From Lachnospiraceae bacterium (GTDB lineage: Bacteria; Bacillota; Clostridia; Lachnospirales; Lachnospiraceae), in NCBI GenBank assembly GCA_031272185.1, contig JAISUG010000094.1:1-57744 (forward strand): a stretch of 57,744 nucleotides of DNA, in the 5' to 3' direction. The notes under the pieces are model-generated. The model saw nothing but the letters and a program-made list of their open reading frames with translations, did not search any database and was not told the DNA's origin. Made by a program: the position numbers and the translations under genes. Numbering within the stretch: position 1 is the first letter of the stretch; each line of letters begins with the position of its first letter. This document shows positions 9,198 to 17,748 of this stretch, in pieces.

Positions 9198-10499
9198 TTA
9201 CGCTATCTCCCCGCTTTTGCCCTTGGCGCGGGAGCGCATCAGCGGCTTCTTCCTGGGCGCAGCCGGGTCGCGGTATGTCACCTCCGGCTCCCCTGTGCCC
9301 AGCACCGCATCCTTGGTGATGGTGCATACGCCGATGGTGTTGTCAGATGGCACCTCGTACATCAGGTTCATCATGACCTTTTCCATGATGGAACGCAGCC
9401 CCCTGGCGCCGGTCTTGCGCGTCATGGCCTCCGCGGCGATCTCCTGGAGCGCCTCCTGGGTGAACTCCAGCTTCACGTCGTCTATCTCGAAGAGCCTCTG
9501 GTACTGCTTCACCAGCGCGTTTTTCGGCTGTGTCATGATCTGCAGCAGGGCGACCTCGTCCAGCATGTGCAGCGGGACGGTGACAGGCACCCGGCCTATG
9601 AACTCCGGTATCAGCCCGAACTTCACCAGATCCTGGGGCATCACCTGGCGCAGCAGCGCATCCACGTCGGCGGAGTGCTTGTCGGTCACCTGTGCGTTGA
9701 ACCCGATGGAACCCGCCGCCAGGCGGCCCTCGATGATCTTCTCCAGGCCGTCAAACGCGCCCCCGCATATAAAGAGGATGTTGGTGGTGTCGATGCGGAT
9801 CAGCTCCTGGTGGGGGTGCTTGCGCCCGCCCTGTGGCGGCACGGACGCCACCGTGCCTTCCAGTATCTTCAGCAGCGCCTGCTGCACGCCCTCCCCCGAC
9901 ACATCCCGGGTGATGGAGACGTTTTCGGATTTCTTGGTGATCTTGTCGATCTCATCGATGTAGATGATGCCGATCTCGGCCTTGGCCACGTCATACTCCG
10001 CCGCCATGATGAGCTTCAGCAGGATGTTTTCCACGTCCTCGCCCACGTAGCCGGCCTCCGTCAGCGCCGTGGCGTCCGCTATGGCAAAAGGCACGCCCAG
10101 GATTTTCGCCAATGTCTGCGCCAGGTATGTCTTCCCGCACCCCGTGGGCCCCAGCATGAGAATGTTGCTCTTCTGGACGTCGATGTCGTTGCCATGCATC
10201 GACACCACCCGCTTGTAGTGGTTGTAGACCGCCACGGACAGCACCCGTTTGGCCTCTTCCTGCCCTATGACGTACTCGTCCAGCCTGCTCTTGATGTCCT
10301 TGGGCTTGAGGAGGTTGACCGCATCGTTTTCGTCGTCCCAGTCTTCCCGCCCCAGCTCCTCCTCCAATATCTCCGAGCATAGGTCAATGCACTCGTCGCA
10401 AATGTACACATGGTTGGATCCGGCGATCAACTTGCGCACCTGCTGTTCAGTTTTCCCGCAAAATGAGCACCTGATGCGCTCATCCACTCTACTGGGCAT
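9198..10499 (-). CDS. clpX: ATP-dependent Clp protease ATP-binding subunit ClpX
   Basis: A 433-residue AAA+ unfoldase that feeds substrates to ClpP. The N-terminal zinc finger has Cys pairs CSFCGK and CDECIDLC within the first 45 residues. Walker A is [12 protein letters not shown], Walker [11 protein letters not shown], and sensor-region sequences such as [13 protein letters not shown] follow. The ClpP-docking IGF-type loop position reads SIGFNAQV. It starts 18 bases after the clpP stop codon, so the two are co-transcribed. The C-terminal 20 residues are unusually rich in Lys and Arg. Confidence 0.98.
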   Translation of the reverse strand: MPSRVDERIRCSFCGKTEQQVRKLIAGSNHVYICDECIDLCSEILEEELGREDWDDENDAVNLLKPKDIKSRLDEYVIGQEEAKRVLSVAVYNHYKRVVSMHGNDIDVQKSNILMLGPTGCGKTYLAQTLAKILGVPFAIADATALTEAGYVGEDVENILLKLIMAAEYDVAKAEIGIIYIDEIDKITKKSENVSITRDVSGEGVQQALLKILEGTVASVPPQGGRKHPHQELIRIDTTNILFICGGAFDGLEKIIEGRLAAGSIGFNAQVTDKHSADVDALLRQVMPQDLVKFGLIPEFIGRVPVTVPLHMLDEVALLQIMTQPKNALVKQYQRLFEIDDVKLEFTQEALQEIAAEAMTRKTGARGLRSIMEKVMMNLMYEVPSDNTIGVCTITKDAVLGTGEPEVTYRDPAAPRKKPLMRSRAKGKSGEIA

Positions 10500-10517
10500 C
10501 CGCCACCTCGTCCCTTC

Positions 10518-11105
10518 TTATGCCCGGCCCGCAATGACCTCGTCGATGATCCCGTAGGCTTTCGCCTCCTCGGCAGTCATGTAGTGGTCCCGGTCGGTGT
10601 CGCGCTCCACCACCTCCAGGGGCTGGCCGGTATTGGCCGCCAGGATGCGGTTGAGCCTCTGCTTGGTCTGCTGGATCTTCTCCGCGGCGATGAGTATCTC
10701 CGTGGCCTGCCCCTGGGCGCCCCCCGAGGGCTGGTGGATCATCACTTCGGCATTGGGCAATGCGAACCGCTTGCCCTTGGCGCCCCCCGCCAGCAAAAAC
10801 GCGCCCATGCTGGCAGCCATCCCGATGCAGATGGTGGACACGTCGCACTTGATGTAGTTCATGGTGTCGTAAATGGCCAGGCCGGCGGTCACGGAACCGC
10901 CCGGGCTGTTGATGTACAAGTTCACGTCCTTCGCCGTGTCCTCCGACTCCAAAAACAGCAGCTGCGCCACCACCAGGCTGGCCGTCATCTCATTGACCTC
11001 GTCCCCCAGGAAGATGATCCTCTCCTTCAAAAGGCGGGAATATATGTCATATGACCGCTCGCCCCTGCTCGTCTGCTCGATCACATATGGGATCGTAAAA
11101 CTCAT
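10518..11105 (-). CDS. clpP: ATP-dependent Clp protease proteolytic subunit ClpP
   Basis: A 195-residue serine protease that forms the tetradecameric barrel partnered by ClpX. The catalytic Ser lies in [14 protein letters not shown], the His in [12 protein letters not shown], and the Asp in [10 protein letters not shown] start at the ATG that gives [20 protein letters not shown], since it has an AAGGA ribosome binding site at good distance and matches the family N-terminus. An ATG 13 codons further upstream would add a non-homologous stretch. It is preceded by tig (235-base spacer) and followed by clpX. Confidence 0.97.
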   Translation of the reverse strand: MSFTIPYVIEQTSRGERSYDIYSRLLKERIIFLGDEVNEMTASLVVAQLLFLESEDTAKDVNLYINSPGGSVTAGLAIYDTMNYIKCDVSTICIGMAASMGAFLLAGGAKGKRFALPNAEVMIHQPSGGAQGQATEILIAAEKIQQTKQRLNRILAANTGQPLEVVERDTDRDHYMTAEEAKAYGIIDEVIAGRA

Positions 11106-11267
11106 GTCTTCGTCCTTTCTGCGCCCTGCGTTGCACACCCCCATGCCACAGCATCGGCATCGGGCGCACCCTCCGCCCCAAAGCCCATCCTAAAACAAGC
11201 AACTGCCGATTTCCGCTTGGCTCCTCTGCCATCCCTGCATATGGGGACGGCATCGGCATAGGTACCG

Positions 11268-11373
11268 TCACACCAGCTTCGCCTATGACACCAGCCAGGC
11301 TGTGGGCGGCAATCGGCATGGCCGGCGACGGCGGGTATCATCACACCAGCTTCGCCTCTGACACCAGCCAGTC
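11268..11373. repeat. Duplicated tig 3' end (direct repeat, 73 bp apart)
   Basis: The last 33 bp of tig (11341-11373, including the stop) recur at 11268-11300 with 31 of 33 identities. In the copy the reading frame is broken by an extra stop. The copy lies in the tig-clpP spacer, inside the presumed transcript. Confidence 0.9.
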
Positions 11374-12627
11374 CACGGCCTCCTGCACGTTCAGGTCGTC
11401 CCTCATCCTGTCCCGGAACCCTTCGCCGAAAGCGGACTCCAGGGCGTCCGCGTCCATCTTGTAGGACTGGGCGAGCTTCTCCACCTCCCGGTCCAGCGTC
11501 TCGTCGGAAACCTTGATATCCTCCTGTTTCACCACCTGCTCCAGCACCAGCCGGGTGCGCAGGTTCTTTTCCGCGTCCCCTTTGTACTGTTCCAGGAGGC
11601 CCTCCTCGGTCATGCCCATGTACTTGAGGAACATCTCGAAGGGGAGGCCCTGGCTGGTGACCCGGTTCTTGTAGCCGTTCACCAGGCGCTCGGCTTCCGC
11701 TTCCACCATGGGGTCGGGGATCTCCAATGTGGCGTTTTCCACCACTTTCTGGATCACCCTGTTTTCGTTTTCCGCCGCGGCTTCTTTCTGGCGGGCCTCC
11801 AGCAGCCCCTTGCGGATGTCTTCCCTGTACTCGGCCAATGTGTCAAACTCCGACACCTCGTCGGCGAACTCGTCGTCCAGCTCCGGCAGTTCCTTGAACT
11901 TGATGCCGTTTATCTTGACCCGGAACAGAGCCTGCTTCCCGGCGAGCTCCTTGGCATGGTACTCCCCGGGGAATGTGACCTTCACATCCAGCGTCTCGCC
12001 AATGTCACGGCCGATGAGCTGCTCCTCGAAGTTGTCGATGAACGAGTGGGAACCGATGACCAGCTCCTGGTTCTCGCCTTTGCCGCCCTCGAACGCCTCC
12101 CCGTCCACGCTCCCTTCGTAGTCGATGACGGCGATGTCGCCGTCCTGGATGGCGCGGTCTTCCACCGTGATGGTGCGGGAGTTGCTCTCCTGGGCCTTCT
12201 TGAGTTCGGCTTCCACGTCCGCGTCGGTCACCTCGGCGCTCACCTTCTCCACCTCGACGCCCTTATAGTCGCCCAGGGTCACTTCCGGTTTCAGCGCCAC
12301 CGTGGCTACATATATGAATGGCTTTCCTTTTTCCACCTGCTCCACGTCCACGTCGGGGCGCGCCACCACGTCCAGCCCGCTTTCCTTGAGCGCATCCGGG
12401 TAGGTCTCGCCCATCACGATGTTCGCGGCGTCCTCATAGAGCACTTCAGGCCCGTACATCTTTTCCACCATGGCCTGGGGCACCTTGCCCTTGCGGAAAC
12501 CCGGGATGTTGAACCTGCCCTTGGATTTATTGAAAGCCTTGCCCATGGCGACCACGAACTGCTCGGAAGGCACCTCTATGGTCAGCTTCGCCATATTCTT
12601 CTCTAGTTTTTCCACCTGTAAACTCAT
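11341..12627 (-). CDS. tig: Trigger factor, ribosome-associated chaperone
   Basis: A 428-residue chaperone and prolyl isomerase that binds nascent chains at the ribosome exit. The N-terminal ribosome-binding signature appears as FNIPGFRKGKVPQAMVEKMYG. A FKBP-type domain spans roughly residues 155-245 (DGDIAVIDYEGSVDGEAFEGG), and the helical C-terminal arms follow. The length is typical. It is the first gene of the quality-control cluster. The last 33 bases are duplicated just downstream. Confidence 0.97.
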   Translation of the reverse strand: MSLQVEKLEKNMAKLTIEVPSEQFVVAMGKAFNKSKGRFNIPGFRKGKVPQAMVEKMYGPEVLYEDAANIVMGETYPDALKESGLDVVARPDVDVEQVEKGKPFIYVATVALKPEVTLGDYKGVEVEKVSAEVTDADVEAELKKAQESNSRTITVEDRAIQDGDIAVIDYEGSVDGEAFEGGKGENQELVIGSHSFIDNFEEQLIGRDIGETLDVKVTFPGEYHAKELAGKQALFRVKINGIKFKELPELDDEFADEVSEFDTLAEYREDIRKGLLEARQKEAAAENENRVIQKVVENATLEIPDPMVEAEAERLVNGYKNRVTSQGLPFEMFLKYMGMTEEGLLEQYKGDAEKNLRTRLVLEQVVKQEDIKVSDETLDREVEKLAQSYKMDADALESAFGEGFRDRMRDDLNVQEAVDWLVSEAKLV

Positions 12628-12762
12628 CTACCCGAAACCTCTCCTTCATCACTGAATATATGACATCCGTCTGGTTCTCAACCCCATGCGCTTTCCGAAC
12701 CCGACGAAATATGGCGGAAGCATGAAATGCATGATTCAGGACCGCGTGTCACTCAACCATTG

Positions 12763-12770
12763 ATTATAAC
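12763..12770 (-). promoter_or_regulatory. Extended -10 promoter for tig
   Basis: On the minus strand TGTTATAAT matches the TGnTATAAT extended -10 element. There is no good -35 box at 17 bases. The predicted leader before tig is about 130 bases. An alternative weak TTGAGA box lies closer to the gene. Confidence 0.5.
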
Positions 12771-12830
12771 ATAAGATTTCATCAAATACCAGTGGTTTTT
12801 TAACTTTCTTGGGCACGCCCCCGCGCATAC

Positions 12831-12867
12831 AAAACCCCCATGGGGCCGGGGCGGTGAACCATGGGGG
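12831..12867 (-). terminator. Rho-independent terminator of the ABC importer run
   Basis: On the minus strand CCCCCATGG, a 15-base loop and CCATGGGGG are followed by TTTT. It lies about 190 bases after the ATPase stop codon and would end the nine-gene catabolic transcript before tig. Confidence 0.65.
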
Positions 12868-12952
12868 CACGCACTGTTTCTACTCACCCCCATCCGGACG
12901 CAGGGCATCCGAGGCGGGCGGCGCCACATGGCCGCCACCCAGGGGATCCCGG

Positions 12953-13047
12953 CGACCATGTTGTTGGCATCACGGAAAATGCACAAGGCCGCGGATCCGC
13001 CCCAGGCGAAGCCCGACGGGCCCGACGACCATGTTGTTGGCATCACG
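12953..13047. repeat. 23-bp direct repeat, 72 bp apart
   Basis: CGACCATGTTGTTGGCATCA plus CGG occurs at 12953-12975 and 13025-13047, exact. It lies between the ABC ATPase stop and the terminator, in the presumed 3' UTR. The remainder of the 431-bp gap holds the terminator and the tig promoter. Confidence 0.85.
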
Positions 13048-13058
13048 GGCAATGCGCC

Positions 13059-14177
13059 CTACAGTATCCTGCACTGGTGCGGCGGGAAGTGCAGGGTCAC
13101 TTTCTGCCTGTGGTGCAGCGGGGACATGCCATGGATCTGCGCCTCTATCTGCACATCCCCGGCCCTGAGGATGACTTCGGTCATGGATCCCGTGAATATG
13201 GCCGTGACCACCACCGCCTCGACCGCATTCTCCCCGGTGGCGGGCCAGCCTTCCGACACTTCTATGACATCCGGCCGCGCCAGGAACGCGCACTTGTCGC
13301 CTTTGGCCAGCTTCTTTGCCCCGGAAAGCGCAGTGAGCTTGCCCAGGGCCGTTTCGCATTCGCACAGGCTCTCCTGGGGGCACTCGTCCACCGCCGTGCC
13401 CTCCAGGTGGTTGGCCTTGCCCACGAACCTCGCCACGAACTCCGTCGCGGGGTTCAGCGCGATCTGGGCCGGGGTGCCCTCCTGGATGACCAGGCCGTCT
13501 TTCATGACGGCGATGTGGTCCGAAAGCGCCAGCGCCTCCACCTGGTCATGGGTGACGTACAATACCGTCAGGTTGAAACGCTTCACCAGGAGCTTGAGAT
13601 CCTTGCGGACGCTGTCGCGCAGCCGCGCGTCCAGGTTTGACAGCGGCTCGTCCAGGAGCAGGATGCCCGGGTGGGTGATGATGGCCCTGGCCAGGGCGAC
13701 CCGCTGCTGCTGGCCGCCGCTAAGGAGCGTGGCGGACCTCGACGACAGCCCGGGGTCCAGCTGCACCATCTCCATGACCTCCGCCACCTTCTTCTTGATG
13801 GCCTCCCTGTCCGGTTTGGCGCCGTCCTCCCCCCTGCCCTTTTTCCCATAGACCAGGGGGAATGCGATGTTGTCATAAATGCTTAGGTGCGGCCATATCG
13901 CATAGCTTTGGAACAGCATGCCGATATCCCTGTTGTGCGTGGGGACGTCGATGCCCGCGTCGCCCTGGAATATCGTCTTGCCCCCCAGCTCTATCGTGCC
14001 GCCCTGGGGCTTCTCCAGGCCCGCCACGCAGCGCAGGATGGTGGTCTTGCCGCACCCGCTGGGGCCCAGCAGCGTATACACATTGCCCTTCTTTATGGTG
14101 AAGCTCACGCCTTTCACCGCTTCCACAGGCTTCCCGTCCGAGATGTATGTTTTGCGCAGATCTTTGACTTCCAGCAT
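13059..14177 (-). CDS. ABC importer ATP-binding protein (Fe3+/polyamine/sugar-type, with TOBE)
   Basis: A 372-residue cytosolic ATPase of the FbpC/PotA-like group. Walker A is GPSGCGKTT, the Q-loop lies near residue 88 (GMLFQSYAIWPHLS), the signature is LSGGQQQRVALARA, Walker B is ILLLDEPLSNLD and the H-loop is VTHDQVEA. The C-terminal 130 residues form a TOBE-type regulatory domain. It is the last of three importer genes (binding protein, permease, ATPase) and starts about 250 bases after the permease, a spacer filled by a 35-bp direct repeat. The substrate is unknown; ferric iron is the default family annotation, but the neighbouring sugar genes make an organic substrate equally plausible. 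Confidence 0.9.
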   Translation of the reverse strand: MLEVKDLRKTYISDGKPVEAVKGVSFTIKKGNVYTLLGPSGCGKTTILRCVAGLEKPQGGTIELGGKTIFQGDAGIDVPTHNRDIGMLFQSYAIWPHLSIYDNIAFPLVYGKKGRGEDGAKPDREAIKKKVAEVMEMVQLDPGLSSRSATLLSGGQQQRVALARAIITHPGILLLDEPLSNLDARLRDSVRKDLKLLVKRFNLTVLYVTHDQVEALALSDHIAVMKDGLVIQEGTPAQIALNPATEFVARFVGKANHLEGTAVDECPQESLCECETALGKLTALSGAKKLAKGDKCAFLARPDVIEVSEGWPATGENAVEAVVVTAIFTGSMTEVILRAGDVQIEAQIHGMSPLHHRQKVTLHFPPHQCRIL

Positions 14178-14208
14178 GTCAAACCCTCCTCGAGACTTGC
14201 TTCTTCCC

Positions 14209-14314
14209 TTGCGCCTTGTTTGCCCATCGGGCCGCCGCCGAACGCTACCAAGGCGAACCGTGGTGCCAGTGCTTCATCATTGCGCCTTGTTTGCCCATCG
14301 GCCCGCCGCCGAAC
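14209..14314. repeat. 35-bp direct repeat, 71 bp apart
   Basis: TTGCGCCTTGTTTGCCCATC followed by GGSCCGCCGCCGAAC is present at 14209-14243 and 14280-14314 with one mismatch. It fills part of the spacer between the permease and ATPase genes. Confidence 0.85.
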
Positions 14315-14427
14315 CGTATCCCCGGGGTACGCCGCCCGCTAACACCCTTTGCCCCGGTCAGGCGGCAAGCCGGGGCTAAGCCGCGCCCTCCGTCAGGCTC
14401 AGTCGCGGCCCCCCCGGCCGCCGCCCA

Positions 14428-16200
14428 CTAAAACCCCTTGCGTATCTGGCCGGGCAGCGCCTTGAGCAGGATGGAAACCACGACGGCCATGACCACGATC
14501 ATGATGATCGATATCGCGCTCGCCACGCTGAAATTCGCGGATTTGCTCCACTGGGTCCAAATGACGGTGGACAGCACCATGTTTTTGGGGCTGATGAGGA
14601 ACAGCGGTATGGTGACCTCCTTGTACGTCTGCAGGAGCGTCCATATGAACGAATACACCAGCGCCGGCGTTATGAGCGGCACGATGACCTTGCGCAATGC
14701 GACCACTTTCGAGGCCCCGGAGGTCTGGACCGCCTCCTCCAGCTCAGAATGGATCTGCATGAGGGACGCATTCATCGTCCTGGTGGAGAAAGGCATGGTC
14801 TTCACCAGGTTCGCGATGATGATGGCCGCCATGCTCTGGTAGAGCGGGACCACCTTTGCCAGCAGCAGCCCCAAAAACGCCATGGCGAAAGCGATGGCGA
14901 TGCCCGGGATGACATGGGGCATCATCGCGAATGTATCCAGGACGTAGCGCCCCCGCATCTTGGTGCGGGTGGTGATCCAGGACATGATAAGCCCCAGCAG
15001 GGTGCCCACGATCCCCACGGTCAGGGAAAGCAGGATGGTATTCGCTATGGCTTTCTGCGAAAGGAGCGTCAGGAACGCTTTAGGGTAATACGCCAGCGTC
15101 ACGCTCCTGAACGCCTGGGCGCTGGGCAACTGTATCGAAGGCGTGATCGACGTCCACACCACCGCCAGGAACGGCAGCAGCAAGTTGATCACGAAGTACA
15201 ATACCACGAACGCCATCGCCGGTACCTTCCACTTGCCCAGGTCCGTGAGCTTGGGCCTGTAGCCCTTGCCCGTGATCGTGGCGAAGCGGTGGGACAGGCG
15301 CATCATCCTTTGATAATAGTACAGCCCTATCATCGTCGGGACGAGCATGATGACCGCATACACGCCCGCGACGCCATACAGCGGGATGCCCACCTCAGGG
15401 TTGAGCGCATCGAACATCAGCGTGCTCAAGAAATGCAGGCGGTTGGGCGCGCCCAGGAGCGCGGCCGTCTCGTACCCCGATATGGACATGACGAATATGA
15501 ATATGATCGAGGTAAGGATCGCCGGCATGAGTATGGGCAACGATATCTTCCGGAAGATCTGGGCGCGGTTAAGGCCCGACGCCTCGGCGGCCTCTTCCAG
15601 GGAAGGGTCGATGGAAGCGAAGGCGCCCCCAATCATCAGGAAAAATGTCGGCACGGCGCCGATGCCCTCCAGGAAGATCATGAAGCCGATATTGTAAGGG
15701 CTGAAAGGCCCTGACTCAATCCACGGGAACACGGCCCTCACCGCCAGGTTAATGATGCCGATCTGGGGCCCCAGCAGCAGGATCCAGCCCATGATTTTGA
15801 TGAACCCGGGCAGGAGTATGTTAAGGAACATAAGCGTCGAGAAAAACTGTTTCCCCCACAGGTTGGTGCGGTGGATCACCCACGTCAGGGGCAGCCCCAC
15901 GCCGGTCGCCACCACGGTCATCCCCACACCCAGCTCAAACGTGCGCAAGGCGGCCTTTCCAAAGCCCGGCGAACCAAAGACGATCTTGAAATTCTCCAAT
16001 GAAAACCGCAGGAGGTTCTTGGTGCTGGGCAGCCCCTCCTGGAACATCGACCAGAATATCGTGGCGACGATGACGATGATCAATGCCGCCACCAGCCACC
16101 CTATCAGATACAGCGGTGTCTCGACCCGAAACGGCGACGAGGCAGTTTTCCTGACGCCGTTCCCGTCTTCGCGCCCATTTTCCACGCTTCCTATGATCAA
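14428..16200 (-). CDS. ABC importer permease, fused two-domain (FbpB-like)
   Basis: A 590-residue membrane protein made of two fused binding-protein-dependent permease domains. There are about 12 hydrophobic segments and two EAA coupling loops: EEAAEASGLNRAQIFRKISL in the first half and EEAVQTSGASKVVALRKVIV in the second. This fused layout is typical of ferric-iron and related (AfuB/FbpB) importers, so a single chain serves both transmembrane halves. The cytosolic N-terminus is short and hydrophilic. It lies between the binding protein and ATPase genes; the 137-base upstream spacer is filled by a tandem repeat. Confidence 0.92.
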   Translation of the reverse strand: MIIGSVENGREDGNGVRKTASSPFRVETPLYLIGWLVAALIIVIVATIFWSMFQEGLPSTKNLLRFSLENFKIVFGSPGFGKAALRTFELGVGMTVVATGVGLPLTWVIHRTNLWGKQFFSTLMFLNILLPGFIKIMGWILLLGPQIGIINLAVRAVFPWIESGPFSPYNIGFMIFLEGIGAVPTFFLMIGGAFASIDPSLEEAAEASGLNRAQIFRKISLPILMPAILTSIIFIFVMSISGYETAALLGAPNRLHFLSTLMFDALNPEVGIPLYGVAGVYAVIMLVPTMIGLYYYQRMMRLSHRFATITGKGYRPKLTDLGKWKVPAMAFVVLYFVINLLLPFLAVVWTSITPSIQLPSAQAFRSVTLAYYPKAFLTLLSQKAIANTILLSLTVGIVGTLLGLIMSWITTRTKMRGRYVLDTFAMMPHVIPGIAIAFAMAFLGLLLAKVVPLYQSMAAIIIANLVKTMPFSTRTMNASLMQIHSELEEAVQTSGASKVVALRKVIVPLITPALVYSFIWTLLQTYKEVTIPLFLISPKNMVLSTVIWTQWSKSANFSVASAISIIMIVVMAVVVSILLKALPGQIRKGF

Positions 16201-16248
16201 CGCCCCCTTTCATATGTATGCAGGCCGTTTCCTCCGGCACCCGCCGGT

Positions 16249-16332
16249 CCTTTCGGCGCCTGCCGGTCCCTTGCGGCCCTAGCCGGTCATTCCGGCCCAA
16301 CCGGTCCCTCCGGGGCCTGCCGGTCCTTTGCT
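16249..16332. repeat. Tandem GCCGGTCC-type repeat, about 5 units of 16-19 bp
   Basis: Five imperfect copies of a unit like GCCGGTCCCTTGCGGCCC lie between the binding-protein stop and the permease start. Each unit contains a small inverted repeat (GCCGGT...), so the transcript could fold into a series of short hairpins. Confidence 0.8.
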
Positions 16333-16337
16333 CCCCT

Positions 16338-17573
16338 TTACTCCCCCTTGTAGATGGCGCTGATCTTCGCCAGGAAGTCCGCGGCCTCGTCGGTGCCCAG
16401 CCACTCCAGGTATTCGCCCTGGCGGCTCACCCAGATGACCTTCGCCCCCACCGCCTCGGCATCTGCCAGGTAAGAAGTCTCGGGCGTCTCCGGGTTCCAC
16501 AGGTCGCGGGAACCGGCTGAGAGCCTCGTGTAGTCAATGCCGCTGGGAGTGCAGTACCAAAGCGCCAGGAGCTTGGCCGCATTGGGGTGCTCGCAGCCTT
16601 TCACCACGTTCCAGGACCCTTCCGATATCATAACATAGTCGTCAAGTATTTGGAACCGCAGGGGCGTGTTCGGGTCGGTCTCCAGGATCCTCAGATAATC
16701 CTGGGAACTGAGATATCCGAACTTGAGCTCGCCCAGGCTCACCTTGACCGCCATGGAGTCGTTGTTCTCCAGGGAGGGCTCGTTCGCGAGGATGTCCTTA
16801 ATGAACTGCTGCCCGTCGTCGTTTATCATGTCCTGGAAATACAGGCACTCCACGCTCTGGTTGGCGAAGCTCAGCCACCCGAACTGCCCCTTCCACTTGG
16901 GGTCCGTGAAGTCGCCCAGCGTCTTGGGCAGCTCATTGGCGTCCACGAGGGTGTTGTTGTAGACTATGCCCCGGATCGTGGCCTCCGCGGAGATGTAGTC
17001 GGCGGGCAGCCCGGTGTAATAGTTCGGGTTGAGCCCTGCGCCGTCCAGCAGCTGCTTCCAGTCCACATCCTCGATGACGCCGGCAGCCTTTGCTTTCATG
17101 AGGTTGTCGGCGGAAGCGGGGATGAAGTCATAGGACGGCGTGGCTCCGGCCTCCTGCTCCATCTGGAGCTGCGCTATGATCTTCGCCTGGGAGCCGGGGA
17201 TGTAGCTGACTTTGATGTCCACGCCGAATTCCTTCTTGAAGCCATCCTGGACGATGTCCACCTCGTTGGCCCCGCCGCCGCCCATGACCAGGAGCTCGCC
17301 CTCTTCCTGCGCGGCTTTGACGATGGCGTCAAAAGCCGCCTTGGCCCCATCGGTGCCGGAAGGATCCGCCGTCTGCGTGCCGGCGCCCTCTGCGGTCGCC
17401 GCGCCCGCCCCGGTGGTCGTGCCGGTTGAAGGGCTGGTGCCTGCCGAGGTGGCCGCGTCCGTTGCGGAAGCCGAGGCGGCCGCGTCTGTTGCGGCAGTCT
17501 GTGAGCCACCGCACCCACCAAGGAGCGTCATCGTCATACATCCTACCAAAGCCAATGCCAGATACTTTTTCAT
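16338..17573 (-). CDS. ABC importer solute-binding lipoprotein
   Basis: A 411-residue extracellular solute-binding protein of the ferric/spermidine/2-aminoethylphosphonate-like class. It has a lipoprotein signal MKKYLALALVGCMTMTLLGG with lipobox LLGGC, so it is anchored outside the membrane. A low-complexity Ala/Ser/Thr/Gly linker of about 50 residues precedes the folded part starting near AAFDAIVKAAQEEGELLVMG. I start at the ATG with an AAGGAGAGG ribosome binding site; an ATG seven codons upstream lacks one. The first importer gene, it is separated from the hydrolase gene by 175 bases containing a strong hairpin. The ligand is unknown. Confidence 0.9.
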   Translation of the reverse strand: MKKYLALALVGCMTMTLLGGCGGSQTAATDAAASASATDAATSAGTSPSTGTTTGAGAATAEGAGTQTADPSGTDGAKAAFDAIVKAAQEEGELLVMGGGGANEVDIVQDGFKKEFGVDIKVSYIPGSQAKIIAQLQMEQEAGATPSYDFIPASADNLMKAKAAGVIEDVDWKQLLDGAGLNPNYYTGLPADYISAEATIRGIVYNNTLVDANELPKTLGDFTDPKWKGQFGWLSFANQSVECLYFQDMINDDGQQFIKDILANEPSLENNDSMAVKVSLGELKFGYLSSQDYLRILETDPNTPLRFQILDDYVMISEGSWNVVKGCEHPNAAKLLALWYCTPSGIDYTRLSAGSRDLWNPETPETSYLADAEAVGAKVIWVSRQGEYLEWLGTDEAADFLAKISAIYKGE

Positions 17574-17582
17574 GGTCCCTCT

Positions 17583-17667
17583 CCTTTGTTTCAAGACACT
17601 GTCACCCCGCCTTCTAAGCGGGTGACAGCGAATATTGTAACCATTCCCGGATCGCCCTTTGTTTCAA
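17583..17667. repeat. 12-bp direct repeat in binding-protein leader, 73 bp apart
   Basis: CCTTTGTTTCAA occurs at 17583-17594 and 17656-17667, one on each side of the leader hairpin. It is short, but the spacing equals that of several longer repeats in the window. Confidence 0.5.
17599..17628 (-). promoter_or_regulatory. Stem-loop in the leader of the solute-binding-protein gene
   Basis: CTGTCACCCCGC, loop CTTCTAA and GCGGGTGACAG form a stem of about 11 pairs immediately upstream of the ribosome binding site. No T-run follows on the minus strand, so it is unlikely to be a terminator. A 5' stabilising or processing hairpin that raises binding-protein mRNA relative to upstream genes is a likely role (inference). 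Confidence 0.55.
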
Positions 17668-17748
17668 AAAACTATCTCTCCGTGGACCAAACCTTGCGCA
17701 AATTTGAGTCCAAAGCAGAAAACGCAGTATCCAGTCGGTGGGGCAATA

